A stretch of 64,000 nucleotides of DNA from Zarea fungicola (taxonomy: Eukaryota; Ascomycota; Sordariomycetes; Hypocreales; Cordycipitaceae). The stretch is from positions 1-64,000 of the forward strand of contig FWCC01000345.1 of the NCBI GenBank assembly GCA_900169235.1, in the 5' to 3' direction. The position numbers were made by a program, and so were the translations under genes. How positions within the stretch are numbered: the first letter of the stretch is position 1; the number at the start of each line of letters is the position of its first letter. The notes below the pieces were generated by a model. It saw nothing but the letters and a program-made list of their open reading frames with translations, ran no database searches and was not told the origin of the DNA. Of the stretch, positions 1 through 11,596 are shown piece by piece.

Positions 1-42
1 TAACCCTATCCAAACCCTAACCCAAAGACTTACGCCTAAACC
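1..42. repeat. telomere-like CCCTAA motifs at the window edge
   Basis: The first 24 bases contain two copies of the fungal telomere unit in the C-rich orientation (CCCTAA), with one degenerate unit between them, and the first gene starts at base 43. This is too short and imperfect to be a telomere end. It could be a degenerate subtelomeric remnant or chance. Confidence 0.3.
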
Positions 43-2317
43 ATGCCACCACTTCCAGGGTTCACAGGCAACCGCTTCGGATCCCGTGTCGAATTGGTTG
101 AGGCCGCGAAGGCATTTCTACGCCCACTTGCTAGCTACACATCGCCGGGCTGCAGTCGCGTCAAGCTTCCGTTTGAATCTGGCACTCTATACGATGAGAC
201 GGCCGCGCAGCTTGAAGGTTTTGCTCGACCACTGTGGGTGACCGGGTCTCTACTGGCCAGCGGTGAATACACAGAAGAGGGCCTAACCAGGCTCATTACT
301 GGTCTGAGCAATGGCACAGATCCACAACGCCATGAGTACTGGGGCGATATTTGCGACATGGACCAGCGCATGGTAGAGACGGAGTCAATTTCATTTACAC
401 TCCTGGCCAGCCCACGTCATATCCTCTGGGATCGGCTAGGCAATCGCACCCAATGCAACATTCAGAAATGGTTTCTTCAGTTAAATGGAAAACAGCTGCC
501 AAGAGTCAACTGGCTTTGGTTCCGAGTTTTCACCAATCTCGTGCTAGTCAAACTGTGCGAACTCAACACCCCAGAGATCCGGAAGCAGATGGACACAGAC
601 CTAACGGAGCTCGACACGTTCTACCTCCAAGATGGTTGGTCCAGCGACGGGAAATGGAGAACGCCTGATCTGGATGATGCTGAGTGGGATTTGTTTTGCA
701 AGACAGGCAAGGTCCATAGCATCAAGCCGGATCGGTGTGCGGACTATTACTCTGGAAGTTTTGCCATACAGTTCAGTCAACTTCTATACGTCCGGTTCGC
801 CGGCGACATGGACCCAGAAAGGACAAGTCGTTATTTGCAGCAAAGTCGAGACTTTGGAACGCAGATCTGGAGATACTTTGATGACAAAGGTAAAATTGCA
901 TGAATGTTATGTAACTCTGCGACAGAGCTGTTGACTAACAGGGTCGCTAGGAGCGGCAATCCCGTTCGGTCGCTCAATGATATATCGCTTTTGCTGTGCA
1001 ACTTTTTTCGCAGCACTTGGTGTAGCAAATGTGCCCAATATGCCCGAACCTCTGAGCCGCCCAGGAGATATCCGAGGATTCTTACTCCGCCACTTGCGTT
1101 GGTGGTCACAGAGATCGTCTTCTTTATTCCATGTGGATGGGACGTTGAACCTAGGATGGCTTTACCCGTAAGATTTCTAATCTCGAAGCCGCTTGAACGT
1201 GATCTTTCTAACAATCCAATCTAGAAATATGTATCTTACCGAGGATTACAACTCACCCCAATCTGTATTTTGGGCATTGAAACCGTTCATCGCAATAATG
1301 TTGCCCAGCACGCATACATTTTGGACCGATCCTGAACGTCCGTATCCCACCATGGCTACTACGTTATCTCCTGTCTTTCTCTGCTCCGCTCCGCGACAAA
1401 TTCTCTGCAACAGACCTGGCAGCCACCACTTCTTGCTGTCGTCAGCACAGTTTACTTCTCTACACTGGAAAGGTGCAGCTGCAAAATATGGCAAGTTTGC
1501 GTATTCGTCTAGCTTTGGCTTCTCTGTGCCAACCGGCAACTCGACACTACAACAGCTGGCACCTGACAATACCCTGGCAGTCAGTAGAGACGGTACGCAA
1601 ACGTGGGCGACAAAGTGGAAGAGTAGGGAACCTATCCTCAGTACTTGCACAGTTTATTCCAGAGGAGGTCAAATTGAGGAACTCCCCACTATGTCGGTTA
1701 TCTGGTATCCTTGGGAAGATCGTAGCGTTTCTGTTCTTACAATGATAATCCCCCCTTCTTCTCGATGGCCTGATTGGCATGTCAGGCTGCATCGAATTCG
1801 AGTGAATAGTAAAAGTGTGCGGACGCTACACTTTGCAGAAGGTGGGTTCGCCATATGTCGCGAGTCAATTAAGGATAATCAGCTCGGTCTTTCTTTGCCG
1901 CTGGAGGCGTCAAGCTTTAACCACAGCGGCGGAGCGGAAGATTTTGCGGGTGTGTTGCTAGAAGACGGAGCATGTGCTGTGTTTTCTCCGGCTGGGTCTT
2001 CTGGTATTATTTCGACTATCACGGCACGATCTGGAATACAGATCAAGACAGACGCATCAGCGTTGAAACCGGAAGCAAACACCAATATTGTCGCGCCTCG
2101 AAGTCTTATACCGTTGGTTTCGTGGTCGGCAACTGATGCCGAGAAGTGTGACGAGTTCCTGTTGTCCTCACGTATTTTTGCTCGATCTTCGGACTCTGCG
2201 CTTAAGAATTTGGCCGGCACCTCCCCATTGACTGCTTGGCTCGATCGACCCTGCCTTTCGGCAAACAACAAAGATGCCCTTTGTGTGTCAGAATATATAA
2301 GTGCTCATCTAAGCTAA
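43..2317 (+). CDS. DUF2264 family protein (uronide-catabolism locus)
   Basis: Three exons, 43-889, 951-1167 and 1225-2317, join in frame to a 718-residue protein. Both introns are GT-AG, 61 and 57 nt. The sequence matches the DUF2264 family, including the N-terminal W-x-GD segment near residues 100-107, the tract from WFLQLNGK to NWLWFRVF, and the YYSGSFAIQ segment. I name the family from memory of such proteins, not from a search. DUF2264 proteins are predicted alpha/alpha toroids common in bacterial polysaccharide utilisation loci; some relatives may act as glucuronidases, which I cannot confirm here. No signal peptide is visible, so a cytosolic site is inferred. It lies tail-to-tail, 94 bp away, with the Zn2Cys6 regulator and near a sugar transporter and a GH88 enzyme, which supports a role in breaking down imported uronic-acid oligosaccharides. 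Confidence 0.8.
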
Positions 2318-2411
2318 GATACTTTTGACGACCGCCTTGGCAAGACAGTTCCTGATCTACAGAGCGAATAGTTGAAAATATTGAGATATTTAATTGCGCA
2401 TGCTCGGCCTT

Positions 2412-5264
2412 CTAGTCTATAACAGGAGGCCATGTTGGCTGTACGTTTTCCTGTTCTGATATGTTTGTAAAGTCGCCGAGATCAATGGTTGCCAAATTAA
2501 AGTCAGCTAAGCTGATCACACGATCCATTTCCAAGAACCTGTCGCCAGAGAGGCTCGCCACAACAGCGGCTAGATCGTCTGCGGCGCTAGAACGTGCGGA
2601 ATTTCTGGAGTCTGATGTACCCGATGGAGATCTCCAGTCTGCGACATCACCATCCCCCATATTTCGTATGGTGCAATTATCGGTTCTCTGGGTAGTACTA
2701 GACGGGAACGGACTTCCCATTGCAGGATCACCAGAATCCCTTCCATCTAGCCACATATTATGAGAGGGCGGCATCGTGTTACTGTAAGACATTCCGCTCC
2801 GTTTATGGAGACCCCCGACTGGACTAACGACCCGGATCGTGAAGTTTGGATCTGATTGGTACATATCATGAAGACTTTGAAGCTCGTTGGCAAACTGCCC
2901 TGCAAGGGATGGCTTGCACTCCGTGGCCCGATTGCTATTCCACCGGTCTTCCATTTCTTCAAGGCAGTGGAGTAGCTGCCAGTACTGCGGACTTAGCTTT
3001 ATGCTATAGAACCAACAGTGAACTGCAGGCATCGTCAGAAGCTTTCTTTGTGATGGCACTTCGTTAGGCATCGTCACTTACCAAGTAGGACTTTGGCGGC
3101 CACAAAGGCGCAAAATGCCCAGTGTGGCGAGAGCGCCTTGCATGTTGATGATCGCGAGAGGTAGTTTCTTGTAATATTTGCAGTCTCCGTAGCCGCGCTT
3201 AAGCAAGTCTCGGCGCTGCAAAGGTTAGGAAGCTTCAAGCTTCTCAGTGGAGGTTCAGGGTACCCGATTCGTTGATGTAAAAGAATCATCGATATATTGT
3301 GAGTCACATGAGCGAGGGACATATTAGGATCGAGGATGTTGGCGGTCTCTGGTGGTGAAACGGATGGGTCTTTCCATTTGGGTGGTAAGAACATTTTCCA
3401 GCTTCATAAAACTTAGAACAGTACGGTCAGAGTACTAATACTTCACAAAAGACTTACTGTACCAGGCGGAGATCTAGTTCCTTGAAGCGGATGAGCCAGC
3501 TAGAGACTTCTTGGCGATTTGCAAAATTAATCTGCTGTCGTAAGAAGTACATATTTATTCGGCATAGCGACTCCAGAGACTCAACAAAATATGCAAATGC
3601 TCCAATAGTCTTGACCTCTGTGTTGGCGTTGTGGGGGTGTCTGCTCTCTGGGGAGCCACCAAGCTCCTCTAGAGGCTGCTTTGGGCTTGCGTGGTATGTT
3701 GTTGGCAGGAAGGCAACTGAGGTGCTAATATTCGCAGCGGACTTGTCCAAGATTCCGAAGAATGGAGCGACTCGGGGGATGTTGTCATTCCAGAATGTCC
3801 CGCAAATTGGCAGTCGGCGATGAACGTTGGCCGCGGTGAGGCCAATATCCCAACTACGTTGCGATCAGAATTAGACTAGTTATCGAGCGGCATTGCATGT
3901 ATTGAGTAGCTTGGGTCTGCTTCGACTTACCCAGCGGTAATTGAGCATATTCTGATATCTTCATTAGATGAATCAAGTGACAGTTAAGAGCCGTAGACAT
4001 ACCTGTCCAATATGAAGATGTTCCAAAATATGCGCCGTCTCTCCTCTTCTTCCACCCAGCTCACTGGACTTGGGAGAGCCTCTGGCCGTAAGAAAGCATT
4101 TATTTGGTACTGATCCTGAACTTCTTTGCCGAGACCAAGATACTCGACTGCTCTGGTTAGTGAGGCGACGATTGGCCAAGATTTTAAGAGCTCGCCATTG
4201 CCCATCTACATATAAATGGTTAGATACAGGTCATTTCTTCCAGTTAAAGTACACAAGTCTTACATAAGTGAAGGCGATGACGGTCAGCGCCTGCAAGTTT
4301 TCAAGTGCTAAGCTTTTACTCGCCGTCAGCAACACTTGGTCAGCCGCTCGTTCAACCTGGCCCTGCGTATCGGTTGAAAATGATAAGCCATCCTCTACAA
4401 AGGGCAGGGCTGCAATGAACATGCTCTTTAGAATAGTTTGGGAATTGCTCCCTGTGTTTTTATTTTGCATTGATTTCTTAAATGTTGACCGGTGGATCAT
4501 CGGAATCCATGGATGCACGTTTGAGAAGTAGGCGTCGGCGAGAGTATTAAGCCGTTCCGGAGAACTGAATATTGAAGGAGACCATGATTTATGGCTGTCA
4601 AGGTTCATTGATGCTGCCATAGAGTCCGAGACTTTGCGCCGTTTAGGATTTCTGTCCTCATGAGCTCCATGCCGTTCATGGGAGCCTTCTCCAACAACCA
4701 CTGCGGGAAGGGTTGGAGGGATAAAGGCTGTCAGACCAGAAACGATTTCACTCAATTTTTGAATCTGAGACGTTAGAGTGGTAAGCGCCAAAGCTTCCTG
4801 AACCTGGGTGCAAGTCTCCAATCCCGTCGAGGTTTGATGCGGAGAATTATGTTGGCAGGCGGCGTCTCGATCATTTAGTCTGCGTTCTAGGGACTCTGTA
4901 TATATAGTGCCAGGTTAAAATCAAAGATCCTAAAGAGTTTTCCAGGAACAGAGATTACTTGCCAAGGCGCTTGGTGAGCTTCTCAACGGTACCTCGTTTC
5001 AGGCCTGGTTTACTCCTGAGACGATCATAGACGCATGGCAGCTCTAGGGACGACAACTTTGCATTAGATGTGAGTCGAAATTCGGCGTGGCGATTGCTAG
5101 GACAAGATACCAAAGCGCGTGCAGTGTGTGCATGAGGGTGTGTCACGAGAACACTTCAGCTTGCGAGTTCGACAGCCTTCGCAGGATGGACGCTGGGAGT
5201 CTGAAGCTGAAGGGTTAATACTCCCGCTGGACTCCAGAGTAGTGGCTTGTTGGGGTAACATCAT
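2412..5264 (-). CDS. Zn2Cys6 transcription factor with fungal_trans domain
   Basis: Eight exons on the minus strand (5264-5111, 5043-4963, 4895-4264, 4205-4003, 3951-3931, 3853-3458, 3401-3082, 3022-2412) give 805 residues in one frame. The start is ATG 5264; a second ATG follows at 5261. The binuclear zinc cluster uses cysteines at about 28, 31, 38, 45, 48 and 55, and the last one comes from exon 2. A linker and short coiled coil (KLTKRLESLERRLNDRD) follow. The middle homology region contains FSNVHPWIPMIHRSTF and RRRIFWNIFILDR. Intron 2 starts with GC (GCAAGT at 4962), which alone restores the coiled-coil frame. Exon 5 is only 21 nt. It is divergent from the sugar transporter across 527 bp and is probably the local regulator. 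The C-terminal 150 residues are low in recognisable motifs. Confidence 0.88.
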
Positions 5265-5791
5265 AAACCGTTCACAGGCTGTCCGAGAACTGAAGCCGAC
5301 GATTGTTGGTTTGAAAATCAGGAGGACTAACTTCCCCGCAAACTGAGGATTGCTCTGTAGCAGATTAGAATTGAACATGATCCGGGGTAACCCACGTGCG
5401 ACGCAGCACCCCCACCGAATGATGTGGGGAACTGAGAGTCTTTGCCCAGCCGGTAGTCGGAATGAGCATAATATTTTTAGAAACTCCGTCAGCAGCCTGA
5501 TGGAGCACCGGCTAGCCACAACAGTTGAGCGCAGGCCGGAGAAGTATACTACGGAAGCCGAAGCTCGCCCGACCCGACGCTAGTGGAAGACAGCCGTCGC
5601 GCATTGTCTTGCCATTATTAGGAACCGCGAGTCAAGGCAGAATACATAGTTATAGTCACCATGGCGTCGTATGCCTTTGAGATTTTTGATAGAATATCTA
5701 AACGGTATAGCTTTCTTCACCTGTTTTCTACAGTCTCAGACCATTTCCTTAACCGTGAAGAGTTTGTTGGTCGACGTGGCCGTTTGCAATC
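5265..5791. promoter_or_regulatory. divergent promoter of regulator and sugar transporter
   Basis: This 527 bp region separates the start codons of the Zn2Cys6 gene (minus) and the transporter (plus). Near 5536-5563 there are CGG triplets flanking an AT-rich palindromic core (CGG, 12 bases, CGG, followed by a further GCCG). Zn2Cys6 proteins commonly bind paired CGG triplets, so this is a candidate autoregulatory and target site. That assignment is inference. Confidence 0.4.
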
Positions 5792-7655
5792 ATGGGGTGG
5801 CTTCGTTCTCGTACAATATTCGAAAAAAACAAGGCTACGAGTCCTGAGGCTCGTAATTCTGAACCTGCCAGTACAGCACTTGACAAAGTGGTGTGGTACA
5901 GGGAGCCTCAGCTTCGAAAGCTTTATTTCCTCTGCGTTTTTCTTCTCGTTGCATCTGCCACCACAGGCTACGATGGAATGCTTATCAACACCTCCCAGCA
6001 GATGGACCTGTGGAAGTCGTATTTTCCACAACATAAAAACGCGAGCAAGCTCGGAATCTTGGTTAACATGTACAATATTGGCTCCATTACTTCCCTCTTT
6101 ATCGTCCCATACATGGCAGATCGTTTCGGCCGCAAGCTTACAATTGCTGTGGGCTGCGTTTTCATGGTGATTGGTGCCTTTGTTGGTGCATTTTCCAACG
6201 GTTACAACAGTAGGTGGCTTTGATAACGCCCTTGCAAATATTTAGGCCGATAACTGACATCTGTATCTGCATTTGCACAATAGTGTACATCGCCGCACGT
6301 TTTCTACTAGGCTTTGGCAACTCCATGGCGCAAATGTGCTCGCCACTTCTCCTTAGTGAGATTTGTCATCCTCAACACCGCGGACGTCTAACCACGATTT
6401 ACAATTGCTTGTGGAGTCTGGGTTCTCTCAGTGAGTTTCTCATGAACAGTCTCTCAAACACAGATACATGACTAATTGAGGTGAAAGCTGTTTCCTGCAT
6501 TGGTTGGGGTACAGCATCCGTCCACAGCGAGTGGTCGTGGCGATCTATTACCTTGATCCAGGCTGTCCCATCCATTATACAACTGTCCGGTATTTGGTGG
6601 ATTCCCGAGTCACCTCGATGGCTTGTCAGTCGGGACAGGTCTGAAGAAGCGCTTCAGATGCTTGCACAATACCACGGACAAGGCGACACCCACAACACTA
6701 CTGTGCAGCTCCAGTGGTTGGAGATGAAGGATGCAATTCAGAATGAAAAGTCGAAAAATTCTACATACATGGACTTTTTCAAGACTCGAGGAAATCGCTG
6801 GAGACTTCTTATCGTCCTTTCCCTCGGTGTCATATCTCAGTACTCTGGCAATGCGCTCTTTTCCAACTACATCAATGTCGTCTATGAAGGGGCTGGAATC
6901 ACAAAACAAAATCAAAAACTCGCGGTTAGTGGTCATTTGTTGAGTTACGAGATGCAAATGCTAACCCCTGACCTAGATATCCGCTGGCAGTAGCATCATG
7001 AATCTTATCGTGTCCGTTGGAGCAGCACTGCTTGTCGATAACTGGGGTCGAAGGCCCTTGTTCTTGTTAGGCACCACTGGCATGGTTGCATCATTCTCAA
7101 TCTGGACTATTCTTGCAGCTCTCTATGAAAACTCATCTCGATCGCTACCAAACGGTACTGTAGTTCACACAAACTCGGCAGCTGGTACCGGCCAAATCGT
7201 GTTTGTCTGGCTGTTCAACTTTTTCTACCATGTCGGGTTTGCTGGTCTTTTTGTTTCATATGCCCTTGAAATACTTCCTTATCATCTTCGGGCCAAGGGA
7301 ATGATGATTTTGAACATCACAGTTCAAGCTGTTCTTGCACTTGGAAAGTAAGTAGACGATCAGCACGTACTGCTGTCGAATCTGCTAACAACCTTTCAGC
7401 CAGACCAATATTCTTGCCTGGAACAACTTTCCGAAGCATTGGAATTTCATCCTCTTTTATGCCATCTGGGATCTGTGCGAGTTCATCTTTGTTTACTTCG
7501 TCTACGTTGAAACAAAGGGTCACACTTTGGAAGAGATGGCGTTTATTTTTTATGGTGACGATGCAATTACACGCTTAACTGTTGAGAGGGTAGAGAAAGA
7601 GGTTGGGGCCGAGGTACATGTTGAGAATGTCACTAGTCCTCGAGCTCATGTGTGA
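5792..7655 (+). CDS. MFS sugar transporter, lactose-permease type
   Basis: Five exons (5792-6209, 6284-6430, 6488-6924, 6977-7347, 7400-7655) give 542 residues. All four introns are GT-AG, 52-74 nt. Sugar-porter landmarks are present in order: the ADRFGRK loop after TM2, the RFLLGFGNSMAQ tract with EICHPQHRGR in TM4-5, PESPRWL before the central loop, DNWGRRP after TM8, and VETKGHTLEE after TM12. The tract around EICHPQHRGR is typical of fungal lactose, cellobiose and related disaccharide permeases rather than hexose transporters. It would carry a small sugar or oligosaccharide with protons across the plasma membrane. Its place between a Zn2Cys6 regulator and a GH88 enzyme suggests an unsaturated uronyl oligosaccharide as cargo. 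That substrate is inferred from context only. Confidence 0.9.
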
Positions 7656-8337
7656 GGATATCAAAACATTGCTTATTCCAGCAAATAAGTTCATATATTG
7701 CTGACCACGTTGCACCTTGCGGCAAAGCCTCTAGGCTGATACCGCAGGTCTTGTACTTTGATCAATAAACGTTCTTTTATTATACATATATCGCATAGTC
7801 GTACTCATATTCAATTTGGTCTCCTATTAGTTCATCTTGCCTCGCGATTTGAGTTGCTGAGGTGGCCTGAGGCTTTCCACGATACGTAACTACATGCCTA
7901 GAAGGGCCACTTGCTCACAACCGCATGCTGTAATTTGCTCATCATGCCGCAGTTAATAGCTGTTGCGATACTAGAGAATGAATTGGTATCCACTCTCCAT
8001 GTTGCAGAGATCACTTCTGAAAAGTTTGTGTCGAAGGATAAGCCGCCAGAATGACCGCGTAACATCTTATTGCTATTCGACGGGAATCACAGCAAAATTT
8101 AATACCCTGCAAGAAGACTTTGTCCCAAACAGCCAGCCTAGAATACTAACTCCGGTTAAGTATTGCAATATGTTCACTGCAACAGCAACAACTCGACAAG
8201 ATTAAGGGTACGGAAACAATCATTGGACTCCATTCAAGACAGTGATTTTATCACCGGGATATATATGTAAGTTATTCATTTTCTGCAAATTACATATGTC
8301 TACTCTATTCATCTAGTTAGATTCTACTATCTGGCGG
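7656..8337. other. intergenic, convergent 3' ends
   Basis: 682 bp lie between the stop codons of the transporter and the GH88 gene. The stretch is AT-rich, with poly-T and AATAAA-like tracts near 7765, as expected for two 3' untranslated regions. No coding exon or RNA gene is apparent. Confidence 0.5.
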
Positions 8338-9867
8338 CTACAAAATTTCTGAACGCAGGAGACGCGCTCGATACTCAAGGAGATAATAATCTGCGTAAAC
8401 CAAACCATGGTCGCTTGCCGTGTGTGCCTTGAAGCTTGAGCCATTATAACAAACAGTAGAATGTTTGAGAATGGCATCAAATCTCTGACCAGATTGAACA
8501 TCTTCAATCTCTATACCCCCATCAGTCCATTTTGAGAAGCGCGCCTCTTCTTCAGCCAGTGCCAAGTCTAACGTGTCCTGCACGATCCGCAATGAACTGT
8601 CCAGGTATCTGGTGCTCATCTCATGCAGGCCTTTCTTTGCCATGACCTCGGATAGAATGAACATGCCGTTCGCAGCAACTAGACCAGCTGAAACATCCCG
8701 GAGGGGGGATGCCGTGTCTTCTATGGGAGCATCGAAGTCCCAAAGGGGAACATATCTGCCCACTTTGCGTCCTTCTTTCGCTGTCTGCAGAGATTCCACA
8801 CAATCAGGAGCGGTATCAAGCCGCAATAGAAAGTACTCTGCCAATCCGCATGCAGCAGCGAGAAACTCTTCATGGCGCGACCACTGATATACTTCTGCGA
8901 AACCAAGTATAGCCCAAGCCTGTCCACGGGACCAGGTAGAGTCATTATTATATCCCTGGGCCGTTATTGCCTCTTTAATGCCTCCTGAAACAGGGTCGAA
9001 GTTAACTAGATGACAAGTACTGTAAAGACAACCGCTGTAACCTTCCCTAGAAGTACTTTCCTTGCGGAGATGTGACTGTATCAAAGTGCGCGCATGTGTC
9101 ACAGCATTTTGTGCCATTTCATCATCTCCAGTAAGCGCAGAAGCATAGAAAAGGAGGTCCATGTTGCACATTGAGTCAATAATGACGAGGAAATTGTCAT
9201 CCATGGAGGTAACACGCACATTGTCATGCCAGTCGAATGTATCCCAGGATCGGATAGCCCCAACTCGCGCGTCAAAACGTCCATTTAAGCTGTTTGCCGC
9301 CTGTATAATAATATCTCGTGCAGAGGTATCATGAAATAGTTCCCAACGCGGACGCATGTGAGGCATAATAACGAACCCTAGATCATGAGTGTCCTTGCGT
9401 AGCGCTTGGTGCGAAATGGGATCAGACCACTGACGGCCGAGTTGCTCCAGCGTCTCGCAAAGGATGGAGTAGCCCACCATTCCAGGATGATTCTGGATAC
9501 TGTCGGGACGTTTGATGCTCGACTCGAGCAAGGAATAAATGCATCCCGGAAAGAAGCCGCAGGTCCAAAAGTCAATCTCGCGTGACTCCCACCGGCCCTG
9601 GTTAGGGCCTCTTTGAGGGACAATCTCCGGATACTGATTGGGTGGATCCTGGGAATGTTAGCAAGAACAGACACATTTGAAAATTAATGGAATACTTACG
9701 TTTCCCCCAAGGCTTTCAATCGCAGTACGGGTGACCTTGGCGATCACGTTGGCAGAGTAGAGCCCATCTAGACGGTGTTCCCATGGCCCGTGTTGTAGCC
9801 AGCTCTTGACTACCACATTATGATCATTGTCCAAATTTGGAGTCACTGCATCATCTGTGCACTCCAT
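8338..9867 (-). CDS. glycoside hydrolase family 88 (unsaturated uronyl hydrolase)
   Basis: Two exons (9867-9700 and 9648-8338) with a 51 nt GT-AG intron give 492 residues. The GH88 signature STWSRGQAWAILGFAE is present, preceded by GYNND. The IIDSMCNMDLLFYAS stretch matches the place where GH88 enzymes carry a catalytic aspartate (IID-x-x-x-N). Family members hydrolyse the unsaturated uronic acid (delta-4,5) left at the non-reducing end of oligosaccharides by polysaccharide lyases; substrates include chondroitin, hyaluronan, gellan and related glycans. The protein lacks a signal peptide (it begins MECTDDAV), so it should act inside the cell on imported oligosaccharide. It converges with the transporter gene. 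Bacterial members are usually near 380-400 residues, so this one has an N-terminal extension of the kind seen in fungi. Confidence 0.9.
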
Positions 9868-10373
9868 ATCTACAAGGCTGCGATGGAGCGTATCGGACTC
9901 AAGTTGGAAAGAGAGTCGAACACAGGGTTCGTAAGCTTTTTATACTGGCCACATTCTCTGATTCGGTTCCGGATTTGGCCGTGTTTGTGTATCTCAGAGA
10001 ATGACAAATGCCTTTGACAGTCACAAAATTTTGTCATGTTATGTTGAGGCCCGGTGGTTTATTCTAAATCTAAGCCTTCGGACCCCGATCGGATTGTAAC
10101 TGCACCGACCCGGGCGCCGCCCCACCCGCTGTGATCTTTGACCAGTCTACAAGTCATTCTCGTACAAATATAATCGCAAGAAGTTTCTAGCAATTTGAAC
10201 CACTTACTAAATTAGGAGTAGACGCAAAATATCAAGTTCAAAAAATACTCGAGTTTGGATAATTGACAGAAAAAGGGAGCCTGCATTCGAAGAGCTGTTG
10301 GTCAGAGTAGCAGCCGGTTATCCAGGGCTCTGTCTAAGGGTACTGCCTAACACTAATGCGCTGACCGGATATA

Positions 10374-10490
10374 CTAGATCCGGTTAAAAAAATTTATAAC
10401 CCTACAAAACCATAGGGGGTAGATCCAGTTAAAAAGTCGGTAGACATCCGGTTAAAACAAAATTAGCCGCATAGCCAGGTAAAATAGGCA
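10374..10490. repeat. short iterated GGTTAAAA motifs
   Basis: The motif (A/C)TCC(G/A)GTTAAAA occurs three times (about 10377, 10421, 10448), followed by a diverged copy (CCAGGTAAAA, about 10477). Spacing is irregular, about 25-45 bp. This looks like a degraded repeat or a low-complexity relic; no function is evident. Confidence 0.4.
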
Positions 10491-10945
10491 TAATATTTAC
10501 CATTAAAATGGAAAATTTAAGACAAAGCAGATTCCTAAGTTAGAAGTTGATTATACTTAATATAATATAGTTATTGCGTGGTAAAGTTTCAGGGTTATTA
10601 GGGTTAACGTAGGTCTAGGGCGTAACCCCGCCACGGCCTGTTTTATACATTAAGGCCAGGGCAAGGGTGGAATAGACAGCTTGCGCACGCATACCGTGGG
10701 GCTGGATTTCAGAGTAGGAAGAGTTGGAATCAACGAATGGTCGAAAGACGCAGAGTAGACAAAAGTGATCTTACATGCTGCAAAATGCTATCAGTATACT
10801 CATACAAGCCAAGAAAATGACCACTTACGGAAGAAACAGAATAAATGGACTGCAGTTTCCGCTCTTTCTAGAAAGCTCAAATATATCACGGTACCACGCG
10901 AGACATTTGTCCGACCGTCTGTCAGACCGACAGACGAGACGAGGT

Positions 10946-10960
10946 TTAGGGTAACCCTAA
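10946..10960. repeat. head-to-head telomere-repeat palindrome
   Basis: TTAGGGT and its exact reverse complement ACCCTAA flank a single A, giving a perfect 15 nt palindrome of two telomere units in inverted orientation. Another TTAGGGTTAA lies at 10598-10607. Confidence 0.55.
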
Positions 10961-11596
10961 GATAACACTTGGTGTAGTAGGCTTCGCTAAATAGACTGCT
11001 TAACCCAAGTCAGCAGTCAAAATAACGGTGCTAGATTACAGTGTCTAACAGGGCAAGCACTGCCTCGCGGTGCTGGCCGGGAATGAGCAACACACTATGC
11101 TATTCGGGCCGGCCTCGCCACTACGCAGCCGTGGCGCAAGCTCCAATTTCGTGTGGCCCATCACTCACACTTTTACCATGAAGTTAGAGAGGCTCATGGC
11201 CGGCAGATGCCACGAGGCTTACTACTCAATCTAGTATGACCGAAACTTATTCCTGCTTTGGGCCTTTTAGGCGATGAGCAGCTACCAGAGCACATCCTAC
11301 GTTTTGTCAAACATGCATTAGTGCAGTGTCGAAAAAGAATGAAAAAATGAAGATTTTAATCATATGTATTTGCTTCTGCTAGGGGCAAAAACTCCAAAAT
11401 TAGGTCTCGGAGCCCATGTTTTAGTCAGGGCCACTAATAACTACGCAAGTTCATGAAGTAGCCTCAAATGTTCGCTTCTCTATATTCGGCAAGAAGACCA
11501 TCTCAGACTGCCTGCCATTTTACCAGTCTCTGCAGCAGACAAAATCGCTTCCACCAGGACAGACGCCGTCTAATCCATAGAGGCACACCAACAAGG

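Larger units (their letters stand above)
9868..11596. other. gene-free AT-rich accessory stretch
   Basis: 1.7 kb without a supportable gene. It includes the GH88 promoter, a run of GGTTAAAA-containing short repeats at about 10374-10490, and telomere-like motifs near 10598 and 10946. Short open frames in it show no recognisable protein features. Confidence 0.5.

Noticed and set aside
1..42. True telomere at the window edge
   Set aside because: Only two intact units with a degenerate one between; real fungal telomeres run many perfect TTAGGG repeats.
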